From: CAYUVH01 sp964448135
GTDB lineage: Bacteria > Verrucomicrobiota > Verrucomicrobiia > Limisphaerales > UBA8199
Direction: 5' to 3'
DNA length: 64,000 nucleotides
Assembly: GCA_964448135.1 (NCBI GenBank)
Contig: CAYUVH010000053.1
Location: 1-64,000 of the forward strand
A program made the translations under genes and the position numbers. The notes below the pieces were generated by a model, which did not search any database, was not told the DNA's origin, and saw only the letters and a list, made by a program, of their open reading frames with translations. Positions within the stretch are counted from its first letter, which is position 1, and every line of letters begins with the position of its first letter. Shown in pieces: positions 43,429 through 51,163 of this stretch.

Positions 43429-44352
43429 TTAAAGATCTTCCGCCTTAAATCCGGCCACCACCGGCCGATGATCCGATGCCACACCCCACTCCGGCACCGC
43501 CAGCACGTAAGTTTCCGCAGGCAACCATTCCTTCGCCATGCCCGGGCTCAACAGCAGGAAATCAATGCGGCTGTACGTATCCTCTTTGCCGTAATAATGC
43601 GTCCAGGCCACGTTGCGGGACTCGGTGCCGCTTGAATCCGCCTTGTCCCCGTTTCTCTCCGCGGGCCGGGTATCAACCAGCTTGAACTTCCCTTTGCCCA
43701 CAATCTGTCTGGTCGAAACGGAATCCTTCGAATCGTTAAAATCCCCGAGTACCACCAGGTTCAGTCCCGGCTTCGCTGCCAACCGCGCGTCAATGATCTC
43801 CCGTAGAATCTTCGCCTCCTCCACTCGCAATTCGCCTTCGTCCGCCTGCGGCACCGGCCGTTTGGATTTCAAATGCGCCACCACCAGCGTGAAGGAATAC
43901 CCGGGCGAAACCTGAATCTCCACTTCGGCAAATCCGCGGCTCACGCGAAACCGCTTGCCGCTCAGCAAAAAACTCTCCGTGACGTGCGGCCGTCGGGCGG
44001 TGATGGGAAAGCGGCTCAAAACGGCTACATGGACATTCGTGTCCGAGCCCGACACCAACTCCGATTCCGGCAAATCCAGCCCACGAGCCTTCAGGCAGCC
44101 TTGCAATTCGCGCAACGCGCTCGCGCTGCCCATCTCCTCAAGGGCAATCACGTCGGGCTTCATGGCGAAAATGTTTTCACACACCTTGGCCCGCGCCGCG
44201 GCCGATTTCACAAAACGCGTTTCGGTCGCCTCATCGAGATAATTCTCCACATTATACGTGGCGACGCGAAATATTTCTGCCCCTCGCAATCCCGGAACCA
44301 GCAATCCCAAAAGCGCCAGCCATGACAGCCTGACCCGCCAACCCAATTTCAT
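43429..44352 (-). CDS. Secreted endonuclease/exonuclease/phosphatase
   Basis: A 307-residue protein from the ATG at 44352, which opens a signal peptide (MKLGWRVRLSWLALLGLLVPG). A longer frame to 44436 would put 28 residues before it. EEP motifs in order: YNVENY, ALEEM with catalytic Glu, AVLSRFPI, VAHLKS (His), LGDFND (Asp, Asn), SRIDF and SDHRPV (Asp, His). It acts on an unknown phosphodiester or phosphomonoester outside the cytoplasm. Unlike the EEP at 7732 it carries no accessory domains. Confidence 0.9.
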   Translation of the reverse strand: MKLGWRVRLSWLALLGLLVPGLRGAEIFRVATYNVENYLDEATETRFVKSAAARAKVCENIFAMKPDVIALEEMGSASALRELQGCLKARGLDLPESELVSGSDTNVHVAVLSRFPITARRPHVTESFLLSGKRFRVSRGFAEVEIQVSPGYSFTLVVAHLKSKRPVPQADEGELRVEEAKILREIIDARLAAKPGLNLVVLGDFNDSKDSVSTRQIVGKGKFKLVDTRPAERNGDKADSSGTESRNVAWTHYYGKEDTYSRIDFLLLSPGMAKEWLPAETYVLAVPEWGVASDHRPVVAGFKAEDL

Positions 44353-44464
44353 GCGTTGCGTATACCGGCGAACCCGGCCCAAGTCAAAGTTCCAATCACA
44401 CCTTTTCACGCTTGGTTCAAGAATGGCTAATTGCAAATCGTGTTTAAGCTGCTAGTGTATTTGG

Positions 44465-45292
44465 ATGCAAAAAACCATGCGGCGCCCCGCAGGGAACGCT
44501 GACTCCGCGAAGGCTGGACAGCAACTCCACGATAAACAAAACGAGCGCGACTACCGTCAACTGCACATTGACAAGGTCGGCGTCCGGGGGATGCGCTTTC
44601 CCATCCAGGTGCGCGACAAGGCCCGCGAAGTCCAGAACACCGTGGCGACCATCGGCATGTTCGTGGACCTCCCCAAGGAATTCAAAGGCACCCACATGAG
44701 CCGGTTCGTCGAGGTGCTCAACGCTCACGGGAGTGTCATTCATGTGGAGAATATCTCCGAAATTTTGCAGGCCATGCAACAGCGCTTTTCCGCGAAGACC
44801 TCGCATATCGAGATGGAGTTTCCTTATTTCATGGTCAAGCGGGCCCCCGTCTCCGGTTTGGAGAGCGTCATGGATTATGTCGCCCGGTTCGACGCCTCCG
44901 CCTGCGGCCGCGAAATAGACTTTGTGCTCACGGTTAAAACGATGGTGACCACCCTTTGTCCGTGCTCGAAGGCGATTGCCGAATACGGCGCGCACAATCA
45001 GCGTGGCCAGGTCACTGTCCAGTTGCGCTCCCGCAAGGCGGTGTGGATTGAAGACGTCATTCAAATCGTCGAAGGTTCCGCCAGCTCGGAACTTTTTGCC
45101 CTGTTGAAAAGGCAGGACGAAAAGGCAGTCACGGAACGGGCGTATGAAAATCCCGTGTTTGTTGAAGATCTCGTGCGCAACGTCGCGCTGCGGCTGAACG
45201 CGCATCCGGACGTGACTTGGTACAAAGTCGAGGCCGAGAATCATGAAAGCATCCACAACCACAACGCCTACGCCTGCATCGAGAAAGGTTAA
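44465..45292 (+). CDS. folE2: GTP cyclohydrolase FolE2 (type IB)
   Basis: A 275-residue enzyme. Family signatures are VGVRGMRFPI near the start, GTHMSRFVEVL, the catalytic-site segment TTLCPCSKAIAEYGAHNQRG, and ENHESIHNHNAYA at the end. It converts GTP to 7,8-dihydroneopterin triphosphate for folate, and for queuosine in some bacteria. The IB type can work with metals other than zinc and often replaces FolE under zinc limitation. Upstream, TTGCAA and TAGTGT with 16-base spacing sit directly before the ATG, suggesting a very short or absent leader. Confidence 0.94.
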   Translation: MQKTMRRPAGNADSAKAGQQLHDKQNERDYRQLHIDKVGVRGMRFPIQVRDKAREVQNTVATIGMFVDLPKEFKGTHMSRFVEVLNAHGSVIHVENISEILQAMQQRFSAKTSHIEMEFPYFMVKRAPVSGLESVMDYVARFDASACGREIDFVLTVKTMVTTLCPCSKAIAEYGAHNQRGQVTVQLRSRKAVWIEDVIQIVEGSASSELFALLKRQDEKAVTERAYENPVFVEDLVRNVALRLNAHPDVTWYKVEAENHESIHNHNAYACIEKG

Positions 45293-45478
45293 GCCGCCCG
45301 GAACCGGGCGGGTGGCGGCGGAGCGTCGAAAAGGAAGTTTGAAAGGGCGAAAAAAAATGAAAATTGTTGTGGAATATCCCCATTTGTCTGCTAGATTCGC
45401 CCACTTTCAGCGGGAGGACAGACCGTCCCGCTGAGGCAAATAAACGGATGTTCGCCTTTTGGCCGGGCATCCACAACA

Positions 45479-46078
45479 GTGACAACGAGCAATAAGACGC
45501 AAATTGTGAAAAAGTCTCCCGCGCGCCCCAAGCCGCATGCTGCGGCTACCGCCGCCGCCATCCTTGGCCAGACGACTACCAGCAAGGTCAAGAAGAGTGG
45601 CGACCTCAAGGCCTTTAAAGTGAAGCCCGAGTGGGCCAAGTTCCATGCCCGGCTGCTGGAGCTGCGCGAGCAATTGATGCGGCAGATGAGCGGTCTGGCC
45701 AAGGACTCCGCCCAGGAACTCGCCGGCTACAGCCTGCACATGGCCGATTCCGGTACCGACAATTTCGACCGCGATTTTGCCCTCAGCCTGCTCTCCTCGG
45801 ACCAGGATGCCGTTTACGAGATCGAGGAGGCGCTCAAGCGCATCGAGCGGAATACGTATGGCGTTTGCGAGTTGACCAACAAACCCATTCCCAAATCCCG
45901 TCTCGAAGCCATCCCCTGGACCCGCTTCACTGTGCAGGCCCAGGCCCAACTCGAACGCGATGGGGCCCTGCGCCAGCGCCGTTTGGGTGCCCTCGGCACC
46001 GTGGACAGTGTGGGTGTCAGTGACAATGAACCCGAAGAAGAGGGTGAAGCCGAAGAAAAGACCAAGGAAAAGGAATAA
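45479..46078 (+). CDS. DksA/TraR-like protein without a complete zinc finger
   Basis: A 199-residue protein starting at GTG 45479. A basic, Ala-rich N-terminal extension (about 1-45) precedes a coiled-coil region (about 50-125) with DNFDRDFALSLL, as in DksA-like proteins. The C4 zinc-finger region is degenerate: YGVCELTNKPIP keeps only the first Cys of the first pair, and PWTRFTVQAQ lacks the second pair. The C-terminus is a run of Glu/Lys. DksA relatives bind the RNA polymerase secondary channel and tune ribosomal transcription. Its position directly ahead of rpmG and rpsR fits a role linked to ribosome production. Confidence 0.85.
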   Translation: MTTSNKTQIVKKSPARPKPHAAATAAAILGQTTTSKVKKSGDLKAFKVKPEWAKFHARLLELREQLMRQMSGLAKDSAQELAGYSLHMADSGTDNFDRDFALSLLSSDQDAVYEIEEALKRIERNTYGVCELTNKPIPKSRLEAIPWTRFTVQAQAQLERDGALRQRRLGALGTVDSVGVSDNEPEEEGEAEEKTKEKE

Positions 46079-46081
46079 TTT

Positions 46082-46249
46082 ATGGCCCGCGAAATCATCA
46101 CCCTCGAATGCACCGAAGCGCGCAAGGAGGGAAAATCCGCTTCACGCTTCACCTCCACCCGCAACAAGAAGCTCAAGACTGAAAAGTTGGAGATCAAGAA
46201 ATTCAATCCGGCCCTGCGCCGTCACACCCTCCACCGCGAAATCAAGTAA
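46082..46249 (+). CDS. rpmG: Ribosomal protein bL33
   Basis: A 55-residue protein that starts MAREIITLECTEARKEGK, contains STRNKK and ends with RRHTLHREIK, all typical of bL33. It has no zinc-binding Cys pairs, so it is the Cys-minus form. It lies 3 bases after the DksA-like gene and 5 bases before rpsR. Confidence 0.95.
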   Translation: MAREIITLECTEARKEGKSASRFTSTRNKKLKTEKLEIKKFNPALRRHTLHREIK

Positions 46250-46254
46250 TCACT

Positions 46255-46521
46255 ATGCCTCGCAAAACTCATCCCGAAAAATCCGAACACCGCGGTGGAC
46301 GCGGTCGCCGTGGCGCTTCCGAAATGCGCACCCAGCGCCCGAAGCCCAAGATCGACTTCACCGCGGACCAGCTGGAGTACAAGAACCCCATCCTGATGCG
46401 CCCGTTCGTGACCGATCAGGGACGCATTCTGCCGCGCAAATACACCGCGCTGCCGGCTCACTATCAGCGCCGGCTCAATCGGGCGGTCAAACGCGCCCGT
46501 CAGATGCTCCTGATGAAATAA
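46255..46521 (+). CDS. rpsR: Ribosomal protein bS18
   Basis: An 88-residue protein whose C-terminal half matches bS18: DQLEYKNPILMRPF, GRILPRKYT and YQRRLNRAVKRARQMLLM. The first 30 residues are rich in Arg, Gly and Glu and are more variable. It is last in a short ribosomal operon with the DksA-like gene and rpmG. Its stop directly abuts the stop of the small minus-strand gene that follows. Confidence 0.95.
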   Translation: MPRKTHPEKSEHRGGRGRRGASEMRTQRPKPKIDFTADQLEYKNPILMRPFVTDQGRILPRKYTALPAHYQRRLNRAVKRARQMLLMK

Positions 46522-46686
46522 TCAGGCTGGCTCCGGGGACACCCAGTCCCCCAGGTGCAGGTATTCCTTGACCTTCCGGCGCTCGTAGCGGTGCTTGAGG
46601 GTCTTTTTTGGTTGGTTATCCGTCTTGCGGAACGGTTGCTTGGAGTTACGGACTGCTTCTGCGATGACTTCCAGGGTCTTGGTCAT
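46522..46686 (-). CDS. Small basic protein of unknown function (54 residues)
   Basis: Starts ATG at 46686 with AAGGAAGGA as ribosome-binding site about 11 bases upstream. The product begins MTKTLEVIAEAVRNSKQPFR, contains KHRYERRKVKEYLHLG and ends SPEPA. It is strongly basic in the middle and acidic at the tail. The stop lies immediately after the rpsR stop on the other strand. Size and charge suggest a ribosome- or nucleic-acid-binding protein, for example a bS21-like role, but I do not recognise the family. Confidence 0.65.
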   Translation of the reverse strand: MTKTLEVIAEAVRNSKQPFRKTDNQPKKTLKHRYERRKVKEYLHLGDWVSPEPA

Positions 46687-46901
46687 AATCGAGTGAATCC
46701 TTCCTTAGCGCTCGTCGCGGGGACCGATGTCAGGAGAGCATGGCGCTCGGCCTGGTCTGGCCTTTTCAACCTCTGCCCCGATTTGGCTGGCAACGGCTGC
46801 TTCAAGCGATTCAATTATAAGACCTCCGGACAAAAAGTCCATTCAAAAAAAATTCAAATAATTCGCTCCTGCCATATCGCCCGCCTCGCCGAATTCTGTA
46901 T

Positions 46902-48449
46902 TTAGGCGCTTGATCCGCGTCGCACACGAGCCGGCATGGCAAAGCGCTCCAAAGGCTCCCGGCTTGGTTCCGGCGCTCTTACCGGTCCGGCCAGGCCGCC
47001 GTTGACGCTCACACTCAGGCCCAAAATCCCTGTGATTCCAACCAAATCCGAATACAACGAGCCAAAAACCGCGAGAAACAACAGCACCTTGGCCACAAAG
47101 TAAGCAAGCATGAAGGCATTTAAGCGCCGGAAATCAGGGTCGCCATACAAAAAGTTCCGGTGCAATACCTTGAATCCTGCCACTAACAGCCAGATGAAAC
47201 CAATCGTGCCGGCAATCCCAAATGGAATGATCACGGAAAGTGGTCCGTTGTGATAATCTCCCACGTACTCGAAACCCTCGGTTGACAGTTCGCCGCCCCG
47301 CGGATTCGACCTGATCAAATCAATGTCCTTGCCGCTGAAGGAGTATCCCTTGCCCAGAAGCAGGTACTCCGGCACCTGAGGTGCCACGTGACGCCACATC
47401 ATTAGACGCCACTCCGTCGAACCGCGCGCCGATTCGCGCACCATGGGGTCCACCTGGATAAAGGGAAGAAAGCTGAGGCTGCGCTGGAAACTGAACGGCA
47501 AGTACGTGACAAAAGGTGCAAGTACTGCGATTGCCAGTATGCCCGAGAGCAAAAGAATGGGCGTCAGGCTGGAATGGATCAGATCTTCCAGCCAGAACAG
47601 GATTACGAAAACCAGACCGATCCAGATGAAACCTGAGCGATAACCCCCCATCATGCTGATCGTCACACAACCAAACAACAAAAGAAAACGCCCGGGCCGC
47701 CGCCAACTGAAGATCTCACGCACACCATAACGCGCCAGTAGGACGCTGACCAGCGCCGCTCCGGCCGGACCCAACAGAATATATCGATAACCTTGAGCGC
47801 TGACTACTCCCGGATCCGTGAGTTGGCGAACATCTCCTACCGGAAAGAAGTAGAGCAGGAAACCCATTCCCGGCGCCCCCATGGAAACCAGGTCGCCAAT
47901 CGCCAGGGTTGCCTGCCCCAAGATGAATAAAGTCACATACAACACCGCTTTGCGTTTGGGGATTTCCTTGCAGGAAATGGCGAAATAGCCCACGACGGCT
48001 GTGAAAAGCATCAGGTAGCGCTTGCCCCCCTGAGTTTCACCGCCAAATATGCGCATACCCATGCCGCCGGTCAGGTGGGCAGTAACGACCACCACCACCG
48101 TGAAAAAGATGAGTGGCCGCGTCATGGACGGAACAGTAATAAGCTTCAGCTTGCGATTGAGAGTGTACTGGAGGATGGAAATCCCCAGGCTCACCCAAGC
48201 CAGCACCAGCCAGGCACCGGGCTTTCCCGGAAGGAAGACCAGAGTCAGGGCCGTGTTCCAGCTCGCGATCAGCCAGGCATGGTGCCACTGGAGCAACAAT
48301 GGCGTGACGAGGATCAGCACCACGATGCCGACCGCGCTAAACGTTTCGACATCGTATGGCGTCGCCAGCATGTACCCCAGGAAGACCGCCAGAGGAAGGC
48401 ACGAACCGTAAATCAAAAGAGACCGAAAAAGTGAGGACGCGCTCGTCAT
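46902..48449 (-). CDS. O-antigen ligase/polymerase-like membrane protein 1
   Basis: A 515-residue inner-membrane protein with about 12 hydrophobic helices. A large periplasmic loop near residues 325-400 carries STEWRLMMWRHVAPQVPEYLLLGKGYSF and a later GDYHNGPLSVIIPFG. Long loops of this kind with conserved Arg/His are typical of WaaL/Wzy-like enzymes that join or polymerise lipid-linked glycans. It is a full-length paralog of the next gene (GYFA, SVEWR/STEWR, GKGY, GDYH-GPLSVI, and FGSL-SDL near the end). The C-terminal tail is cytoplasmic and basic. Same strand, 33 bases from its paralog. Confidence 0.82.
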   Translation of the reverse strand: MTSASSLFRSLLIYGSCLPLAVFLGYMLATPYDVETFSAVGIVVLILVTPLLLQWHHAWLIASWNTALTLVFLPGKPGAWLVLAWVSLGISILQYTLNRKLKLITVPSMTRPLIFFTVVVVVTAHLTGGMGMRIFGGETQGGKRYLMLFTAVVGYFAISCKEIPKRKAVLYVTLFILGQATLAIGDLVSMGAPGMGFLLYFFPVGDVRQLTDPGVVSAQGYRYILLGPAGAALVSVLLARYGVREIFSWRRPGRFLLLFGCVTISMMGGYRSGFIWIGLVFVILFWLEDLIHSSLTPILLLSGILAIAVLAPFVTYLPFSFQRSLSFLPFIQVDPMVRESARGSTEWRLMMWRHVAPQVPEYLLLGKGYSFSGKDIDLIRSNPRGGELSTEGFEYVGDYHNGPLSVIIPFGIAGTIGFIWLLVAGFKVLHRNFLYGDPDFRRLNAFMLAYFVAKVLLFLAVFGSLYSDLVGITGILGLSVSVNGGLAGPVRAPEPSREPLERFAMPARVRRGSSA

Positions 48450-48482
48450 GCTAGAAACCGAAACAATCCGCGCTTACTATGA

Positions 48483-49997
48483 CTATACACTCTGAGGGAA
48501 AGATTGCAAGGCGTCCTCGGAAGCTTCTGACTCCGCAGGGCGGGTTGCGGGGGCACCATTAAGACTGACGCTGAAGCCAATAATTCCCGTAAAAAAGAAA
48601 AGGTCGGAATTGAGCGAGCCGAATACGCTCAGAAATAGAATGAATTTGGCTATAAATGCCGCCAGCAGGAAAGTATTGAGCGTGAGCAGCGACGGGTCTC
48701 CGTATTTTGTCCGACGGTAAAGATACCGAACGCTGGCATATACAAACCAAAGGAAACCAATCACCCCACCTAGACCAAAGGGCAGGATCACTGAAAGGGG
48801 GCCACTGTGGTAATCACCCGCGAGTGCCGACGCCGCGTACTGCCCTTCGTGGCCTGCGTTGATGACGCTGAAATACATTTCACCGGGATCAAAGACGTAA
48901 CCTTTGCCAACAATCAGGTGTTTGGGGACCTGCGGCAAAACAGCGCGCCACATATCCAATCGCCATTCCACCGAAGACCCGGCGTCGTCTTTGACGATCG
49001 GATTCCATTTGCCGGGGAGAAAGCTCAGGGTGCGCTGAACGACCCAAGGTAAGTGGTCCGACTGCCAGGCCAGGATCGCCAAGCCAAACACGCTGAGCCC
49101 TGCAAACAGCGGGAGCCAGGAGGTTCGATGCAACCCTTCACAAAAGAAGAGGACTAGAAAGGTCACTAAGAACAGCAGGAGGAAAGAGCGATAACCACAG
49201 GCTGCGGCTGCAGCCACCGCCGCCAGCAGGAAAATTGCCCGGAAAGGCCGGCTCAAATCGAACACGCCGCGAATCCCGTAGCGCGCCAGCATGTAACTCC
49301 ACAGCGCCGTGCTGGCGAGTGTCAGACCGCTCATTCGGGTGATGCCGCCGACGACGGAACGCTGTTCCTGATCGTATGTCAGGCTGGACGGAAAGAGGTA
49401 ATAGAGGAAATCGAAACCCGCTCCTGCCATGTGGGCGATATTCGGCACTATGGCCAGCATGCCGGGAAGGAAGAACAATGCGGCGTAGAGTCCGGCGCGC
49501 TGTGGGGGGATTCGGTGGCTGACCAGCGCAAAATACCCCGCAATCGCCGCGAGCATGTTCACATATCGCTTGCTACCATAAGTAGCCGACCCCAGGAAGC
49601 GGAATCCAAATCCTCCGGTAAGCATTCCCGTGATAATAACCACCGCGCCCAGAAAGATCAGCGAACGCGTAACGGAGGGGACATTCAGAATGACCCGGTG
49701 GGGATTGATGGAACGATTCACAATCGCCAGGCCGAAAGCCAACAAGGCCATGGGCATCCAGACTGCCGGGGCACCGGGAAGAAACATCGGATTGATACAG
49801 GCGTTCCACGCGAGCACGAGCATCACATGGTACCACTTCACGAACAGCGGGCTGATCAGCACCGCCATGACCACTACCAATACCGTCACACTGCCCAGAT
49901 CAGTGGGTTCGGCCAGGAAATATCCAATCAGAACCGCCAGGGGCAGGCAAAGCGCCATGATGAGGTGCGCCCGGGGGATATTGATCGAATTGGCCAT
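48483..49997 (-). CDS. O-antigen ligase/polymerase-like membrane protein 2
   Basis: A 504-residue inner-membrane protein with about 12 helices and the same loop signatures as its downstream neighbour: SSVEWRLDMWRAVLPQVPK, IVGKGYVFD, GDYHSGPLSVILPFG, VFGSLNSDL. It begins with ALCLPLAVLIGYFLAEPTD, matching the start of the paralog. The pair probably encodes a polysaccharide polymerase and ligase, or two polymerases with different specificity. It would be transcribed from the divergent spacer 49998-50193. Confidence 0.82.
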   Translation of the reverse strand: MANSINIPRAHLIMALCLPLAVLIGYFLAEPTDLGSVTVLVVVMAVLISPLFVKWYHVMLVLAWNACINPMFLPGAPAVWMPMALLAFGLAIVNRSINPHRVILNVPSVTRSLIFLGAVVIITGMLTGGFGFRFLGSATYGSKRYVNMLAAIAGYFALVSHRIPPQRAGLYAALFFLPGMLAIVPNIAHMAGAGFDFLYYLFPSSLTYDQEQRSVVGGITRMSGLTLASTALWSYMLARYGIRGVFDLSRPFRAIFLLAAVAAAAACGYRSFLLLFLVTFLVLFFCEGLHRTSWLPLFAGLSVFGLAILAWQSDHLPWVVQRTLSFLPGKWNPIVKDDAGSSVEWRLDMWRAVLPQVPKHLIVGKGYVFDPGEMYFSVINAGHEGQYAASALAGDYHSGPLSVILPFGLGGVIGFLWFVYASVRYLYRRTKYGDPSLLTLNTFLLAAFIAKFILFLSVFGSLNSDLFFFTGIIGFSVSLNGAPATRPAESEASEDALQSFPQSV

Positions 49998-50193
49998 TTT
50001 GCGCCTCAGCTTAGGGCACGAACGGCCTCTCCTGCAAATGGTTTCTCGTGACCCCGAACATTGACACGCGACACGTGCCGGGACATTTTGACCTCCGTTT
50101 TGAATTGCGCTCCTGTTACATCAACGACCTCCTGCCGCGGAGGAATCACGCATCCGACCTGCGGCTCTCCACCGTATCCACCGTTTATTTCCG

Positions 50194-51132
50194 ATGCCTC
50201 ATTGGTTGATTAAGTCGGCGGTGCAGCGCGGGATTTCCTGGCTCCCCGGAACCCACTTCTGGAACACGATGTTCCAAAAGTACGTCACCCGCTCGCTGGA
50301 ACTGACCCCGGAACGCTTTCTCATTCGACTGGAGTACTGTCGCAAGCACTTCGAGCACCTGCTCGAGGCCCGACCCGACTGTGCCAGCGGGTTCACAGCT
50401 ATGGAAATTGGCACGGGTTGGTATCCGGTGGTGCCCATTGGACTGTTTCTTTGCGGAGCCACGCGAATCGACACCTTCGATATTTCTCCGCTGCTGCATC
50501 CCGATCGGCTTCGCCGGGTGCTGGAAGAACTCGTGGCGTTGGGAAAGAACGGAGCACTGCGACAGCAGCTCCCGCGTTTCAAGCAGGACCGCATGGAGCG
50601 CTTGGAAGCATTGGTACCCACAGCGGGCAGCAGAAAACCCGAAGCGCTTTTGGGCGAAATGAACATTCATTCCCACGTCCGTGGCGCGCAAGACACGCAA
50701 TTGCCTGCTGCTTCGGTGGATCTCTTCACATCGACGGGCGTGCTGGAATACATTCCCCGCCCGGTGCTGCGCGCGATTCTTGCTGAATGCCGCCGCATCG
50801 GCACGCGCAACGCCACGCAAAGCCACTATCTCAATCTGGTGGATCAGTTTTGGTATTTCGATCGTTCGATCACCCCCATCAATTTCCTCCGCTACACAGA
50901 CAGGCAGTGGAAGTATTTCAACAGCCCGCTCACCTGGCAAAATCGCCTGCGCATTTGCGATTACCGCGCGCTGTTAGAGGAGGCGGGATATCGGATCGTG
51001 GCTGAGGCCAACGAATCCGCGCCCAAGTCGGACCTGGAGCGAATTCAATTGGCGCCGGAATTCCGCCACTATCGCGAGGAAGACCTGCTCGTGACCATCT
51101 CCTGGCTGGTGGCGCAACCGCGCGAAGTTTGA
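50194..51132 (+). CDS. Class I SAM-dependent methyltransferase
   Basis: A 312-residue protein. The SAM-binding loop is AMEIGTGWYP near residue 69, followed by IDTFDIS at the end of strand 2 and STGVLEYIP near the motif IV position. The N-terminal 50 residues contain an aromatic helix that may touch the membrane. The acceptor is unknown. Sugar or lipid-linked glycan methylation would fit the neighbours. It is divergent from the O-antigen ligase-like gene and followed after 31 bases by a GT39-like gene. Confidence 0.8.
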   Translation: MPHWLIKSAVQRGISWLPGTHFWNTMFQKYVTRSLELTPERFLIRLEYCRKHFEHLLEARPDCASGFTAMEIGTGWYPVVPIGLFLCGATRIDTFDISPLLHPDRLRRVLEELVALGKNGALRQQLPRFKQDRMERLEALVPTAGSRKPEALLGEMNIHSHVRGAQDTQLPAASVDLFTSTGVLEYIPRPVLRAILAECRRIGTRNATQSHYLNLVDQFWYFDRSITPINFLRYTDRQWKYFNSPLTWQNRLRICDYRALLEEAGYRIVAEANESAPKSDLERIQLAPEFRHYREEDLLVTISWLVAQPREV

Positions 51133-51163
51133 CTTGATTATTTGCGCTCCCTAGCCTGAGTTT

